The translations under genes were made by a program, and so were the position numbers. DNA of 54,004 nt, from NCBI RefSeq assembly GCF_030538755.1, contig NZ_JAUNTJ010000020.1, forward strand, positions 1-54,004, given 5' to 3'. Positions within the stretch are counted from its first letter, which is position 1. Each line of letters starts with the position of its first letter. The stretch comes from Paracoccus sp. (in: a-proteobacteria) (lineage in GTDB: Bacteria; Pseudomonadota; Alphaproteobacteria; Rhodobacterales; Rhodobacteraceae). The notes under the pieces were generated by a model. The model did no database searches and was not told the DNA's origin. It saw only the letters and a list, made by a program, of their open reading frames with translations. Positions 16,877 to 25,751 of this stretch are shown piece by piece.

Positions 16877-17719
16877 ATGGCAAAGGGTTTTGCAGCGGGG
16901 CTTTTTCAGGGGCTGCTGGTCGGAGCAGCCGGGCTGATGGTGCTGTCGCTGGCGCTGCCCTTGGCGCAGCCCGCCCCCGAATCCCGCCCGTCTGCGACGG
17001 AACAGGAACCACAGCCAGGCACCCCCGCACCTGCCGCGACGCCCGCGCAGGATGGTGACAGCGCGCCGCCAGCCCTTGCGCCGCCCACCCCCGCGCCTGC
17101 GGATGACACGCCGCCCGAGGCTGAAACCGCGATTCCCCCCGAAATGCCTGCCGCGCCTGCGGCCCCGGCCCGCGATGCGCAGGCGGATGATCTGCCGCTG
17201 CCCACGGGGTCTGAATTCGGGCGCGGTCCCGATGGCCCGCCTGCCGCACCTGCGCCGATGGAGCTGCCCCCGGCGCGCGCGCCCGAGGTCGCCCCGCCCG
17301 CGCCCGAGGCAGATCAAGCCCCGCAGGCCGCCCTGTCGGATGCGGGCGATCAGCCGGTTGCGCCGGAACCCGCCGCGCCGATTGTGCCCGCGCCTGATGT
17401 TTCGCCCGCGCCGGTGATGCCGCAGCCGGTGGCCCCGGCGCTGGAACGCCCGGCCACGCCCGGCGCGCCGGATGTTGCGGTGCAGCCCGACCTTATGCCG
17501 GATGTCACCGGCGCATTTGACGATGCGCAGCCGGATGCGGTGGCTGAAACCACGCCCGAGCCGCAGGCCGAGGCCGCGCAACCCGCTGAAACCGCGCCTG
17601 CCGCTGAAACCGCCACGCCGCCGCAACCCGCGCCGGACATGCCGTCACGCGGCGCGCCGCCTCTTGATCTGTCCACACCGCCCGCCCTTGACCGGCTGGC
17701 GCCTTTGCAGGGGAATTGA
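16877..17719 (+). CDS. Pro/Ala-rich membrane-anchored protein of unknown function
   Basis: The 280-residue product starts with one hydrophobic segment (about residues 5-30, AGLFQGLLVGAAGLMVLSLA). The rest is low-complexity Pro/Ala/Glu sequence with no recognisable domain, ending LDRLAPLQGN. It is probably anchored in the inner membrane with a long flexible periplasmic arm. In Rhodobacteraceae, some divergent polysaccharide deacetylases have a similar anchor and Pro-rich linker; here no catalytic domain follows, so this may be a shortened relative. That is speculation. The stop TGA is immediately followed by the aminotransferase ATG (no gap), so the two are translationally coupled. No strong ribosome site is visible before 16877. 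Confidence 0.6.
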   Translation: MAKGFAAGLFQGLLVGAAGLMVLSLALPLAQPAPESRPSATEQEPQPGTPAPAATPAQDGDSAPPALAPPTPAPADDTPPEAETAIPPEMPAAPAAPARDAQADDLPLPTGSEFGRGPDGPPAAPAPMELPPARAPEVAPPAPEADQAPQAALSDAGDQPVAPEPAAPIVPAPDVSPAPVMPQPVAPALERPATPGAPDVAVQPDLMPDVTGAFDDAQPDAVAETTPEPQAEAAQPAETAPAAETATPPQPAPDMPSRGAPPLDLSTPPALDRLAPLQGN

Positions 17720-18907
17720 ATGATCCCGCTTAACCGCAGCATCGCCGCCACCTTCAGCCCGCCCGTGATGGAGGCGCGGCGCTGGTTGGCCGGGGTCACG
17801 TTCCCGCCGGATCGCCCGCTGATGAACGTCTCGCAGGCGGCACCGGCCTTGCCGCCCCCCGATGATCTGCGCCGCGCCATGGCTCAGGCAATGCTGGGCG
17901 ATGACGCCGCGCATCTGTATGGGCCGGTTCTGGGCAATGACGATCTGCGGCAGGCTCTGGCCGATGACTGGTCGGCGTTCTACCGTGCCCCGGTCACGGC
18001 GGATCATGTCGCCATCACCCAGGGCTGCAATCAGGCGTTCTGCGCGGCGATTGCCACGCTGGCCGGGCCGGGCGATGAGATCCTGCTGCCGGTGCCGTGG
18101 TATTTCAACCACAAGATGTGGCTGGACATCAGCGGCATTCGCGCGGTGCCGCTGCCCTGCGACGGGCAGATGATGCCGCAGCCCGATCTGGCCCGCGCGC
18201 TGATCGGCAGCCGCACCCGCGCCATCGTGCTGGTCACGCCCAACAACCCGACCGGCGCGGAATATCCCGCCGGGCTGATCCGCGCCTTTTACGATCTGGC
18301 GTGCGAACACGGGCTGGCGCTGATTCTGGATGAAACCTATCGCGACTTTCACAGCCTTGCATCCCTGCGGGGCGAGCCGCCGCATGATCTGCTGACCGAT
18401 CCCGACTGGGGCGAAACGCTGATCCAGCTTTATTCCTTTTCCAAAAGCTATCGCCTGACCGGGCATCGCACCGGCGCGCTGATCGCCGCGCCCGACCGGA
18501 TGGTTCAGGTGGAAAAATGGCTGGATACGGTGGCGATCTGCGCCGGGCAGGCGGGGCAGATCGGTGCAACCTATGGTCTGCGCCATCTGGGCGACTGGCT
18601 GGCGGGCGAGCGTGATGAAATCCTGCGCCGCCGTCTGGCCTGCCTGCACCACCTTGACCGGCTGCCGGGGTGGAAGTTGAAAAGCTGCGGTGCCTATTTC
18701 GCCTGGATCGAACATCCGTTCAAGGCAAGCTCGGCCGATCTGGCGCCGCAACTGGTGCGCGAATCCCGCGTGCTGGCGTTGCCCGGAACGATGTTCATGC
18801 CGGGCGACAATCCCGATGGCCCGCGCCATTTCCGCATCGCCTATGCCAATATCGACAGCGACGGCATCGCGGCACTGGCGGAACGGCTGTCACAATTCCG
18901 GGGCTGA
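17720..18907 (+). CDS. Class I/II pyridoxal-phosphate aminotransferase
   Basis: The 395-residue protein is a fold-type I aminotransferase. It has MNVSQAAPALPPPDDLRRAM near residue 35, LYGPVLGNDDLRQALADDW, an LVTPNNPTGAEYP motif near residue 175, DETYRDF (PLP-ring Asp and Tyr), and the Schiff-base lysine in YSFSKSYRLTGHR near residue 240. The C-terminal region GPRHFRIAYANID carries the carboxylate-binding Arg. Its amino-acid substrate is not evident; aromatic or branched-chain keto acids are possible but unproven. The start abuts the stop of the Pro-rich protein. Confidence 0.85.
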   Translation: MIPLNRSIAATFSPPVMEARRWLAGVTFPPDRPLMNVSQAAPALPPPDDLRRAMAQAMLGDDAAHLYGPVLGNDDLRQALADDWSAFYRAPVTADHVAITQGCNQAFCAAIATLAGPGDEILLPVPWYFNHKMWLDISGIRAVPLPCDGQMMPQPDLARALIGSRTRAIVLVTPNNPTGAEYPAGLIRAFYDLACEHGLALILDETYRDFHSLASLRGEPPHDLLTDPDWGETLIQLYSFSKSYRLTGHRTGALIAAPDRMVQVEKWLDTVAICAGQAGQIGATYGLRHLGDWLAGERDEILRRRLACLHHLDRLPGWKLKSCGAYFAWIEHPFKASSADLAPQLVRESRVLALPGTMFMPGDNPDGPRHFRIAYANIDSDGIAALAERLSQFRG

Positions 18908-18977
18908 CGCCGGGCTTGTGATGGCCGCGCCATCGCCCTAAAGAACCCCGACGAGCGAAAAACGACAAGAGGCTGGG

Positions 18978-20894
18978 ATGAAGAACCTGCGCACCCACGG
19001 CAAATCCACCATCGTCTGGGTCTTGATGGGGCTGATGGTGCTGGGATTGGGCGGCTTTGGCGTCACGACCTTTTCCGGCGGGTCGAGTGCTGTCGGATCG
19101 GTCGGCGAAACCGAGATCACGGCGGATCAATACAGCCGCGCCCTGCGCAGCGAACTGAACAGCTATTCCCAGCAGATGGGCCAGCATTTCACCATGGCGC
19201 AAGCGCAGGCCGTCGGTCTGCCGCAGGCGGTGCAGGGCCAGTTGTTCGGTGCCGCCGCACTGGCCGAAGAGGCGCGCCGCATCGGCCTGTCGGTCGGGGA
19301 CGAACGGATCGCGCAGACGATTACCGCCATCCCGGCCTTTCGCGGCCCCTCGGGCAGCTTTGATCGCGCCGCCTATGCCGACCTGTTGCGCCGCGAACGG
19401 CTGACCGAAGGCGAATTCGAACGCGAACTGCGTCAGGACGAGGCGCGGATGATCCTGCAACGCGCCGTCGCGGGCGGGATCGTCGCGCCGGAACCTCTGG
19501 TCGGGCGCACCGCAGGCTGGATTCTGGAAACCCGCGATTTCACCTGGCGCGAGTTGACGGCGGCGGATCTGCCGCACAGCATCGACGACCCCGATCAGGC
19601 CATTCTTGAGGCATGGCATCAGGCCAACGCTCCGCGCTTTACCGCGCCCGAGGTTCGCAAGATCAGCTATATCTGGCTGACCCCGGAAATGCTGGCCGAT
19701 ACGGTAGAGCTGGACGAAACCGCGCTGCGCGATCTGTATCAGACGCGCATCAGCGATTACCAACAGCCTGAACGGCGCATGGTGGAACGGCTGGTCATGC
19801 CATCCGCCGAAGCCGCGGACGAGGCAAAGGCACGGCTGGACGCGGGCGAGATCACCTTTGCGCAACTGGTTGCCGAACGCGGGCTGACGCTGGACGACAT
19901 TGATCTGGGCGAGGTGTCGCAGGATCAGCTTGGCACAGCGGGCGAGGCGGTGTTTGCGCTGGACGGCCCCGGAATCGCCGGTCCGGTGGATACGTCGCTG
20001 GGGCCGGCGCTGTTTTCGATGAACGCGATTCTGGAACCGCGCAGCATCAGCTTTGAACAGGCCGAACCCGATCTGCGCGCCGAAGCCGCCGCAGACCGCG
20101 CCCGCCGGATCATCTCCGAACGGTCAACCGCAATCGAGGACAGCCTTGCCTCGGGTGCTTCGCTGGAAGATGCGGCGCAGGAAAACGATATGCAGGTCGG
20201 GCAGATCGACTGGACCGAAGGCTTCACCGGCGACGATCACAGCACCATCGCCAACTATCCCGCCTTCCGCGAACAGGCCGCCGTGGTCGCCGCCGAGGAT
20301 TTCCCGCAACTGTTCGAACTGGATGATGGCGGCGTGTTCGCCCTGCGTCTGGACGAGGTGGTGCCCCCGGCGCTGCGCCCCTATGACGAGGTGGCAGATG
20401 ATGTGCTGACCGACTGGCGGCAGGCCGAAACCCTGCGCCTGCTGCTCCAGCAGGCCGAAGAAGACCGCGTGGCCGCTGTCGCCGCCACAACGCCGGTTCC
20501 CGCGAACGGCACCGACACCGGCGCTGACGAAGCCGCCGCACCGGCCCCCGCCGCGCAAGCGCCGCAGGGCACCGCACAGACGAATATGGGCCGCGATGGC
20601 TGGATCGACGGCGTGCCGCCCGATGTGATCGCCCGCGCCTTCAGCATCACCGAGCCGGGCGATACCGAAATCGCCGAGGCGCAGGGCCGGGTGTTTCTGA
20701 TAACGCTGGACGCCATCCACGCCGCCGATCTGTCGGTCGAACAGGCGGGGCAGGTGCTGAATGCGGTGCGGATGCAGGCGCAGCGGTCGTTGCAGCAGGA
20801 TGTGTTCGATTACTTTACCCGCGCCATTCAGACCCAAGCCGGGGTGACGATCAATCAGAACGTCATCAACATGGTGCATACGCAGGCTCAATGA
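18978..20894 (+). CDS. ppiD: SurA/PpiD-type periplasmic peptidyl-prolyl isomerase/chaperone
   Basis: The 638-residue protein begins MKNLRTHGKSTIVWVLMGLM, a short cytoplasmic tail followed by one membrane helix (about 12-32). Next comes a SurA-N-like chaperone domain (about 45-180, with FRGPSGSFDRAAYADLLR), a parvulin-like region around 260-370, and a helical C-terminal part. The parvulin motifs are weak, as in PpiD proteins that act mainly as chaperones. It should sit near the Sec translocon and help folding of outer-membrane and periplasmic proteins. The stop overlaps trpE by 4 nt, an arrangement I recall as common in Rhodobacteraceae. Ribosome site: AGAGGCTGGG before 18978. Confidence 0.88.
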   Translation: MKNLRTHGKSTIVWVLMGLMVLGLGGFGVTTFSGGSSAVGSVGETEITADQYSRALRSELNSYSQQMGQHFTMAQAQAVGLPQAVQGQLFGAAALAEEARRIGLSVGDERIAQTITAIPAFRGPSGSFDRAAYADLLRRERLTEGEFERELRQDEARMILQRAVAGGIVAPEPLVGRTAGWILETRDFTWRELTAADLPHSIDDPDQAILEAWHQANAPRFTAPEVRKISYIWLTPEMLADTVELDETALRDLYQTRISDYQQPERRMVERLVMPSAEAADEAKARLDAGEITFAQLVAERGLTLDDIDLGEVSQDQLGTAGEAVFALDGPGIAGPVDTSLGPALFSMNAILEPRSISFEQAEPDLRAEAAADRARRIISERSTAIEDSLASGASLEDAAQENDMQVGQIDWTEGFTGDDHSTIANYPAFREQAAVVAAEDFPQLFELDDGGVFALRLDEVVPPALRPYDEVADDVLTDWRQAETLRLLLQQAEEDRVAAVAATTPVPANGTDTGADEAAAPAPAAQAPQGTAQTNMGRDGWIDGVPPDVIARAFSITEPGDTEIAEAQGRVFLITLDAIHAADLSVEQAGQVLNAVRMQAQRSLQQDVFDYFTRAIQTQAGVTINQNVINMVHTQAQ

Positions 20895-22396
20895 TGGATC
20901 TCTCGCCCGATTTCGCAAGTTTTGAACGCGGTTGGGAGGCGGGTCGCAACCAGCTTGTCACCCTGCGGCTGGCCGCCGATCTGGACACGCCCGTCAGCCT
21001 GATGCTGAAACTGGCCGAGGCGCAGCCGCTGTCCTTCATGCTGGAATCGGTGACGGGCGGCGAGGTGCGGGGCCGTTACTCGATCGTCGGGATGAAGCCC
21101 GATCTGATCTGGGAATGCCGTGGCACGCAGGCGCGGATCAACCGGCAGGCGCGGTTCTCTGACGAGTTTCAGCCCGATGACCGCCCGGTGCTGGACAGCC
21201 TGCGCGCACTGATCGCCGAAAGCCGCATCGACATGCCCGACGGCATTCCGCCGGTGGCGGCGGGGCTGTTCGGCTATCTGGGCTATGACATGATCCGGCT
21301 GGTCGAACATCTGCCCGATGTGAATCCCGACCCGCTGAACCTGCCCGATGCGATGCTGCTGCGCCCCTCGGTCGTGGCGGTTCTGGATGGCGTCAAGGGC
21401 GAGGTGACGCTGTGCGCCCCCGCCTGGTTCGACCCGGCGCTGCCCGCCCGCGCCGCCTATGCCCAGGCGGCCGAGCGCGTGACCGAGGCGCTGCGTTCGC
21501 TCGACCGTCAACCGTCCGAGCCGCGCGCCCTTGGCCGCGATGCGCAGGTGGGCGAACCCGTCAGCAACTTTGCCAAGGCCGATTATCTGGCCGCCGTCGA
21601 ACGCGCCAGGGAATATATCCGCGCGGGCGACATCTTTCAGGTGGTGCCGTCGCAACGCTGGCGGATGGATTTCCCGCTACCGCCCTTTGCGCTGTATCGC
21701 AGCCTGCGCCGCACCAACCCGTCGCCTTTCATGTTTTTCCTGAACATGGGCGGGTTCCAGATCGTCGGCGCCAGCCCGGAAATTCTGGTCCGCCTGCGCG
21801 ATGGCGAAGTCACGATCCGCCCCATCGCCGGCACCCGCCCGCGCGGCGCGAACGAGGCCGAGGATCGCGCGTTAGAGGCCGATCTGCTGGGCGATCAAAA
21901 AGAGCTGGCCGAACATCTGATGCTGCTGGATCTGGGCCGCAACGATGTGGGCCGGGTGGCGAAAATCGGCACCGTGCGCCCGACCGAACAGTTCATCATC
22001 GAACGCTATAGCCACGTCATGCACATCGTGTCGAACGTGGTCGGCGAATTGCGCGAGGGCGAGGACGCGCTGTCCGCCTTGCTGGCCGGTCTGCCCGCAG
22101 GCACCGTCAGCGGTGCGCCCAAGGTTCGCGCGATGCAGATCATCGACGAACTGGAGCCGGAAAAGCGTGGTGTCTATGGCGGCGGTGTCGGCTATTTCGC
22201 CGCCAATGGTGAAATGGACATGTGCATCGCCCTGCGCACCGGCGTCATCAAGGATGGCGCGCTGTATCTGCAATCGGGGGGCGGCGTCGTCTATGACAGC
22301 GACCCCGAGGCCGAATATCAGGAAACCGTCAACAAAAGCCGCGCCTTGCAACGCGCGGCCGAAGGGGCGGCGCGTTTTGCCACCGGCAACAACTGA
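20891..22396 (+). CDS. trpE: Anthranilate synthase component I
   Basis: The 501-residue protein converts chorismate and ammonia to anthranilate. The N-terminal regulatory part has SFMLESVTGGEVRGRYSIVG (feedback tryptophan-binding region). The C-terminal catalytic part has REYIRAGDIFQVVPSQR, PSPFMFFLNMGGFQIVGASPE, RPIAGTRPRGANEAED, LLDLGRNDVGRVA and PAGTVSGAPKVRAMQIIDELEP, all chorismate-binding motifs. It partners with the trpG product encoded on the opposite strand 4 kb away. The ATG overlaps the ppiD TGA. No attenuator is visible, since the gene lies inside the ppiD unit. Confidence 0.95.
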   Translation: MMDLSPDFASFERGWEAGRNQLVTLRLAADLDTPVSLMLKLAEAQPLSFMLESVTGGEVRGRYSIVGMKPDLIWECRGTQARINRQARFSDEFQPDDRPVLDSLRALIAESRIDMPDGIPPVAAGLFGYLGYDMIRLVEHLPDVNPDPLNLPDAMLLRPSVVAVLDGVKGEVTLCAPAWFDPALPARAAYAQAAERVTEALRSLDRQPSEPRALGRDAQVGEPVSNFAKADYLAAVERAREYIRAGDIFQVVPSQRWRMDFPLPPFALYRSLRRTNPSPFMFFLNMGGFQIVGASPEILVRLRDGEVTIRPIAGTRPRGANEAEDRALEADLLGDQKELAEHLMLLDLGRNDVGRVAKIGTVRPTEQFIIERYSHVMHIVSNVVGELREGEDALSALLAGLPAGTVSGAPKVRAMQIIDELEPEKRGVYGGGVGYFAANGEMDMCIALRTGVIKDGALYLQSGGGVVYDSDPEAEYQETVNKSRALQRAAEGAARFATGNN

Positions 22397-22433
22397 GCCG
22401 GCGCAGTTAAAACACACAAAATTTGAAATTAAA

Positions 22434-22454
22434 GTCGCGCAGTTCTTGCGCGAC
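22434..22454. other. Hairpin in the trpE - Hint gene gap
   Basis: GTCGCGCA and TGCGCGAC flank GTTCT, a perfect 8-bp stem in an AT-rich 89-nt gap. There is no following T-run in either direction. It could end trpE transcription weakly, or be an operator for the Hint-domain gene 32 nt downstream. Confidence 0.5.
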
Positions 22455-22485
22455 AAGATCTTCATTGCCCCCATAGAGTTCCGAC

Positions 22486-23577
22486 ATGGCGCAGACCGAT
22501 TATCATGTATGGCTTTTCAACGTCGATGATTTTCCATTGACCGATCCCGCGTATGATTTTTTCAAGAACAGCGACCGGCCCACGTTTCAGATTGGCAGCA
22601 CGTTCTCATTCGCCGCCGTGGGCGAGGCGCAGCCGATCACCGTCAGCGATAACAACAATTCGTTGACCGACAGGGATACAGATACCGACAGCCAGATCCA
22701 GTTCATAAATTTTGCCGATCCGGATCAGACCGTTACCGTGAAAGGTGGACAGGTCTGGGGCAATGACACCCAGTTGGAAACCGCGTGGGAGGTCAGCCTG
22801 ACGGGATCGGACGGGGTCAGGCTGAAAGTCTGGGGCGTGACCTTCAACCAGCACGACAATGACGTGCAGGCGTTTTTCACCACCGCCGATCTGCAAACCG
22901 GCGTCACCTATACCATCACCGCTTATTCGACCAACAGCGGGGCGGGCTATGCTGCGCTGGTGTGTTTCGCGTGCGGAACGCTGATCGAAACGCCCGATGG
23001 CCCGCGCCCGGTCGAAGGGCTGCGCAAGGGCGATCTGGTGCTGACCAATACGGGCGCGATCCGCCCGATCCGCTGGATCGGGGCGCGGCATGTGACGGCG
23101 GCGCAGATGCAGCGTGACCCGCGGCTAAAGCCGATCCGCATCGGGCAGGGCGCACTGGCCCCCGGCGTGCCGCGCCGTGATCTGCTGGTGTCGCCGCAGC
23201 ATCGGATTTTGCTGCGATCCGCCATTGCCCGCACCATGTTTGGCACGGATGAGGTGCTGACCCCCGCCGTTCACCTGCTGACCGCGCCGGGGATCGAGCG
23301 GGTCGAAACGCCGCGCGATCTGTCCTATCACCACATCATGCTGGACAGCCACGACATCCTGCTGTCGGAAGGGGCCGAAACCGAAAGCCTGCTGCCCGGT
23401 CCGATTGCGCTGGCCAGCCTGTCCTCGGCGGCGCGCATCGAAATTCTGACGCTGTTTCCCGAACTGGGCACGATGGTCATGCCTGCCGCGCGCATGATCC
23501 CGCCGGGGGCGCGAACGCGTAGGCTGGTCGAACGGCACATACGCAACAACAAACCGCTGTCCACCGCGCGCCTCTGA
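22486..23577 (+). CDS. Hint-domain protein (Hint_2, intein/hedgehog-like)
   Basis: The 363-residue protein has an N-terminal region (1-160) rich in beta strands and Asp/Asn (VSDNNNSLTDRDTDTDSQIQ), with no signal peptide. A Hint domain follows, starting at CFACGTLIETPDGPRPVEGL near residue 161, the usual start of this family. Further Hint features are GDLVLTNTGAIRPIRWIGARHVTA, LLVSPQHRILLR and LSYHHIMLDSHDILLSEGAETESLL. Such proteins are common in Rhodobacteraceae and may self-process or be exported by type I systems; neither is shown here. It is flanked by a hairpin upstream and a strong bidirectional terminator downstream, so it is a stand-alone unit. Confidence 0.8.
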   Translation: MAQTDYHVWLFNVDDFPLTDPAYDFFKNSDRPTFQIGSTFSFAAVGEAQPITVSDNNNSLTDRDTDTDSQIQFINFADPDQTVTVKGGQVWGNDTQLETAWEVSLTGSDGVRLKVWGVTFNQHDNDVQAFFTTADLQTGVTYTITAYSTNSGAGYAALVCFACGTLIETPDGPRPVEGLRKGDLVLTNTGAIRPIRWIGARHVTAAQMQRDPRLKPIRIGQGALAPGVPRRDLLVSPQHRILLRSAIARTMFGTDEVLTPAVHLLTAPGIERVETPRDLSYHHIMLDSHDILLSEGAETESLLPGPIALASLSSAARIEILTLFPELGTMVMPAARMIPPGARTRRLVERHIRNNKPLSTARL

Positions 23578-23596
23578 TCCGCGCCGCGCGATATGA

Positions 23597-23623
23597 AAAG
23601 GCCCGGCGGATGGCCGGGCCTTT
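23597..23623. terminator. Bidirectional intrinsic terminator
   Basis: AAAGGCCCGGC and GCCGGGCCTTT form an 11-bp perfect stem with a 5-nt loop. The A/T ends make it work for both the Hint gene (plus) and the PRC-barrel gene (minus), which converge here. Confidence 0.88.
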
Positions 23624-23667
23624 CGTCAGTGTCACGGCGCGCGCGGGGCGCATCCACGCCTGCGCGA

Positions 23668-24381
23668 TCAGTTCGAGCTTTCGCCCGCCGGTTCCATTGT
23701 TTCAGCCGGCTCCATCGGCGGCGCGCTGGTGTCGGCGGGCATCTCGACGGCGCCATCGACCGGGGCGGGATCAACCACGGCAGGTTCGGTCGGAACCGCG
23801 CCAGCAGGCGGAGTCGTCGCCGGGGTCATCTCGACCGCCGGGGCCTGATCCACGGGCGGCTGATCGGCGGGGGCGGTTTCCTGCGTGCGGAACACATATT
23901 CCGGCGCGGCATTCGCTTCGTCCCGCGTCAGGTCGGATGTCACCTCGCGCGCGTCAAAGTTGATGGTCAGGCGATCCCACGGCACGGCAATCTGCTTTTG
24001 CCCGATGCCCAGAAAGCCGCCCACGCCGATGATCGCCGCCGACATCTGGCCGCTGTTGCCGTCCAGAATCAGGTCGGTGATGTCGCCGATCTTGTCGCCA
24101 TCGGGGGCATGAACCGCCGCGCCGGTGATCCAGTCCAGCCGCAGTTCGGTGGCGGTCTGCTGGTGAACCACCTTGTCGCTGGCGGCCATCTGAGCGGCCA
24201 GCGCATCCTGTTCCGCTGCGGTATCCGTGGTTTCCACAGCCGAGTCGGTGGCCGCCGGATCAACGGTCATATCGGCGGTTGCGCCGGTCTGATCCTCGGC
24301 CGGGGCTGCGGTGTCCTGCGCCAGGGCGGTGCCAAGGCTGAAAGGAATGACAAGGGCGGTGGTCAACAAAATCTTGTGCAT
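23668..24381 (-). CDS. Secreted PRC-barrel domain protein
   Basis: The 237-residue precursor has a signal peptide (MHKILLTTALVIPFSLGTALA, 21 residues) and an acidic low-complexity stretch (about 22-70). One PRC-barrel domain follows (about 78-150: LDWITGAAVHAPDGDKIGDI, LILDGNSGQMSAAIIGVGGF, KQIAVPWDRLTI). A Pro/Ala/Glu-rich tail then runs to the C-terminus. PRC-barrels bind partners in ribosome maturation or photosynthetic complexes, but secreted alphaproteobacterial versions have no known function. The start at 24381 has a GGAGGAG site 7-8 nt upstream; an upstream in-frame extension to 24501 is rejected. Confidence 0.8.
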   Translation of the reverse strand: MHKILLTTALVIPFSLGTALAQDTAAPAEDQTGATADMTVDPAATDSAVETTDTAAEQDALAAQMAASDKVVHQQTATELRLDWITGAAVHAPDGDKIGDITDLILDGNSGQMSAAIIGVGGFLGIGQKQIAVPWDRLTINFDAREVTSDLTRDEANAAPEYVFRTQETAPADQPPVDQAPAVEMTPATTPPAGAVPTEPAVVDPAPVDGAVEMPADTSAPPMEPAETMEPAGESSN

Positions 24382-24528
24382 CGTGTTCTCCTCCGAAAAG
24401 TCGGGCGGGCAGGCCGCCCGCATTCGGGGACACAACACAAACGGGCGGCAATGGTTTCGCCGGTTCACGGAAACTTGGGTAAACCGGCGAAAAGCCGCCA
24501 TGTCAGGGGGCGGGCCAGATCTGGCGCG

Positions 24529-25032
24529 TCAATCCTCGCCACGGAAGGGCTGGACATATTGCAGCGCCATATCCCAGGGGAAAAAGATCCATGTGTCCTG
24601 CGACACCTCGGTCACATAGGTCTGCACCATGGGCTTGCCCTTGGGCTTGGCATAGACGGTGCCGAAATGCGCCTTGGGATACATCTTGCGCACCAGTTCC
24701 AGCGTGCGCCCGGAATCGACCAGATCGTCGATGACCAGAATGCGGTCGCCGTCGCCCATCAGTTCGGGGTCGGGCGAGTTCAGCACTTGCAATTCACCCT
24801 GACCGGCAGCGGCACCCTGTCCCTTGTAGGATTTGATGCTGATCGTCTCGATCGTGCGGATGTCCAGCTCGCGCGCGACGATCATCGCGGGCACCAGCCC
24901 GCCGCGCGTAATCGCGACGATGGCACGCCAGTTGGTGCCATCCAGCCGCCACGCCAAGGCGCGCGCGTCACGGTGAAGCTGATCCCAACTGACGTGGAAG
25001 CCCTTTTCATGCGGCAGACGGTCCGAAGTCAT
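24529..25032 (-). CDS. gpt: Xanthine/guanine phosphoribosyltransferase
   Basis: The 167-residue enzyme joins PRPP to xanthine or guanine for purine salvage. It has [38 protein letters not shown] and the PRPP-binding motif [18 protein letters not shown] near residue 100. [10 protein letters not shown] is a C-terminal base-binding segment typical of Gpt. ATG 25032 ([12 protein letters not shown]) is preferred, with AAAGGGAT upstream. A TTG seven codons earlier overlaps the preceding gene and is less likely. It lies 10 nt after the LysE-type gene, same strand. Confidence 0.9.
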   Translation of the reverse strand: MTSDRLPHEKGFHVSWDQLHRDARALAWRLDGTNWRAIVAITRGGLVPAMIVARELDIRTIETISIKSYKGQGAAAGQGELQVLNSPDPELMGDGDRILVIDDLVDSGRTLELVRKMYPKAHFGTVYAKPKGKPMVQTYVTEVSQDTWIFFPWDMALQYVQPFRGED

Positions 25033-25042
25033 TCTATCCCTT

Positions 25043-25663
25043 TCAATGTTCAAGGATCAGCAGCACACCCAGCAGGGCCATCGCCACGGCGCAGGCCCGG
25101 TCGATCCAGAATTTCGCCGCAAAATAGCGCAGCCGCATCGCCCCTGTCGATGCCAGAACCGCAACCAAGGCATACCAGAAATATTCCGTGCCCAGACAGA
25201 TGGCATAGATCGCGGCCTGTTCCGCCCCGGCAAGAGGGCGGGGAAACACCGACAGGATCAGCGTGGCATAGAACAGCGCCGGCTTCGGGTTTGACAGGTT
25301 CAGCGCAATGCCGCCCAGAAAACCGCGCCACGCGCCGTGCTTTGGCCCTTGGGCGGCGGCGGGCAGGGGCTGGGTCGCTCCGCGCCACAGCCGCCAGGCG
25401 AACCACAGCAGATAGCAGCCGCCAAAGATCATCATCCCCGACAGCAGCGCCGGGTTCAGCCGGAACAGCACCGCCAGCCCGAACAGCGCCGCCAGACACC
25501 ACAGCGACGCGCCGGTGGCCAGACCCAGCCCATAGGGCAGGGCGCGTTCGCGGCCATGGGCAAAGGCCGCCTGTATCGTGGCAATGATCGCCGGGCCGGG
25601 CGACAGGATCGCCAGCGACAGGGCCGACAGCAGCGTCAGCGTTTCTTGCAGCGAAATCGACAG
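25043..25663 (-). CDS. LysE/RhtB-family amino-acid exporter with apparent CTG start
   Basis: The full reading frame of 206 residues begins at CTG 25663 and reads (M)[38 protein letters not shown], then six hydrophobic segments to [18 protein letters not shown] near the N-terminus and [18 protein letters not shown] near residue 115 are LysE-family marks. No ATG, GTG or TTG precedes LSPGPAI in frame: the frame closes upstream at a TAA and the first standard start is GTG 25471, which would delete two membrane segments. AAAGGA lies 7 nt before the CTG, so CTG is the best start. It follows fabI after 88 nt and precedes gpt by 10 nt. The exported substrate is unknown. Confidence 0.8.
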   Translation of the reverse strand: MSISLQETLTLLSALSLAILSPGPAIIATIQAAFAHGRERALPYGLGLATGASLWCLAALFGLAVLFRLNPALLSGMMIFGGCYLLWFAWRLWRGATQPLPAAAQGPKHGAWRGFLGGIALNLSNPKPALFYATLILSVFPRPLAGAEQAAIYAICLGTEYFWYALVAVLASTGAMRLRYFAAKFWIDRACAVAMALLGVLLILEH

Positions 25664-25751
25664 TGGGCGTTCCTTTGTGATCGGCGGAATTTACCCGGTT
25701 GCGATGCCGCCGCAAGGGCCTGCGCCTCTGGTGCGCAGGGCGTTCGGCCAA

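Noticed and set aside
22434-22454. The perfect hairpin upstream of the Hint gene as a trp attenuator
   Set aside because: It lies downstream of trpE, has no leader peptide with Trp codons and no U-run.
25043-25471. Reading the LysE-type gene as a truncated pseudogene starting at GTG 25471
   Set aside because: The frame is open and family-like for 64 more codons upstream, with a ribosome site before CTG 25663.
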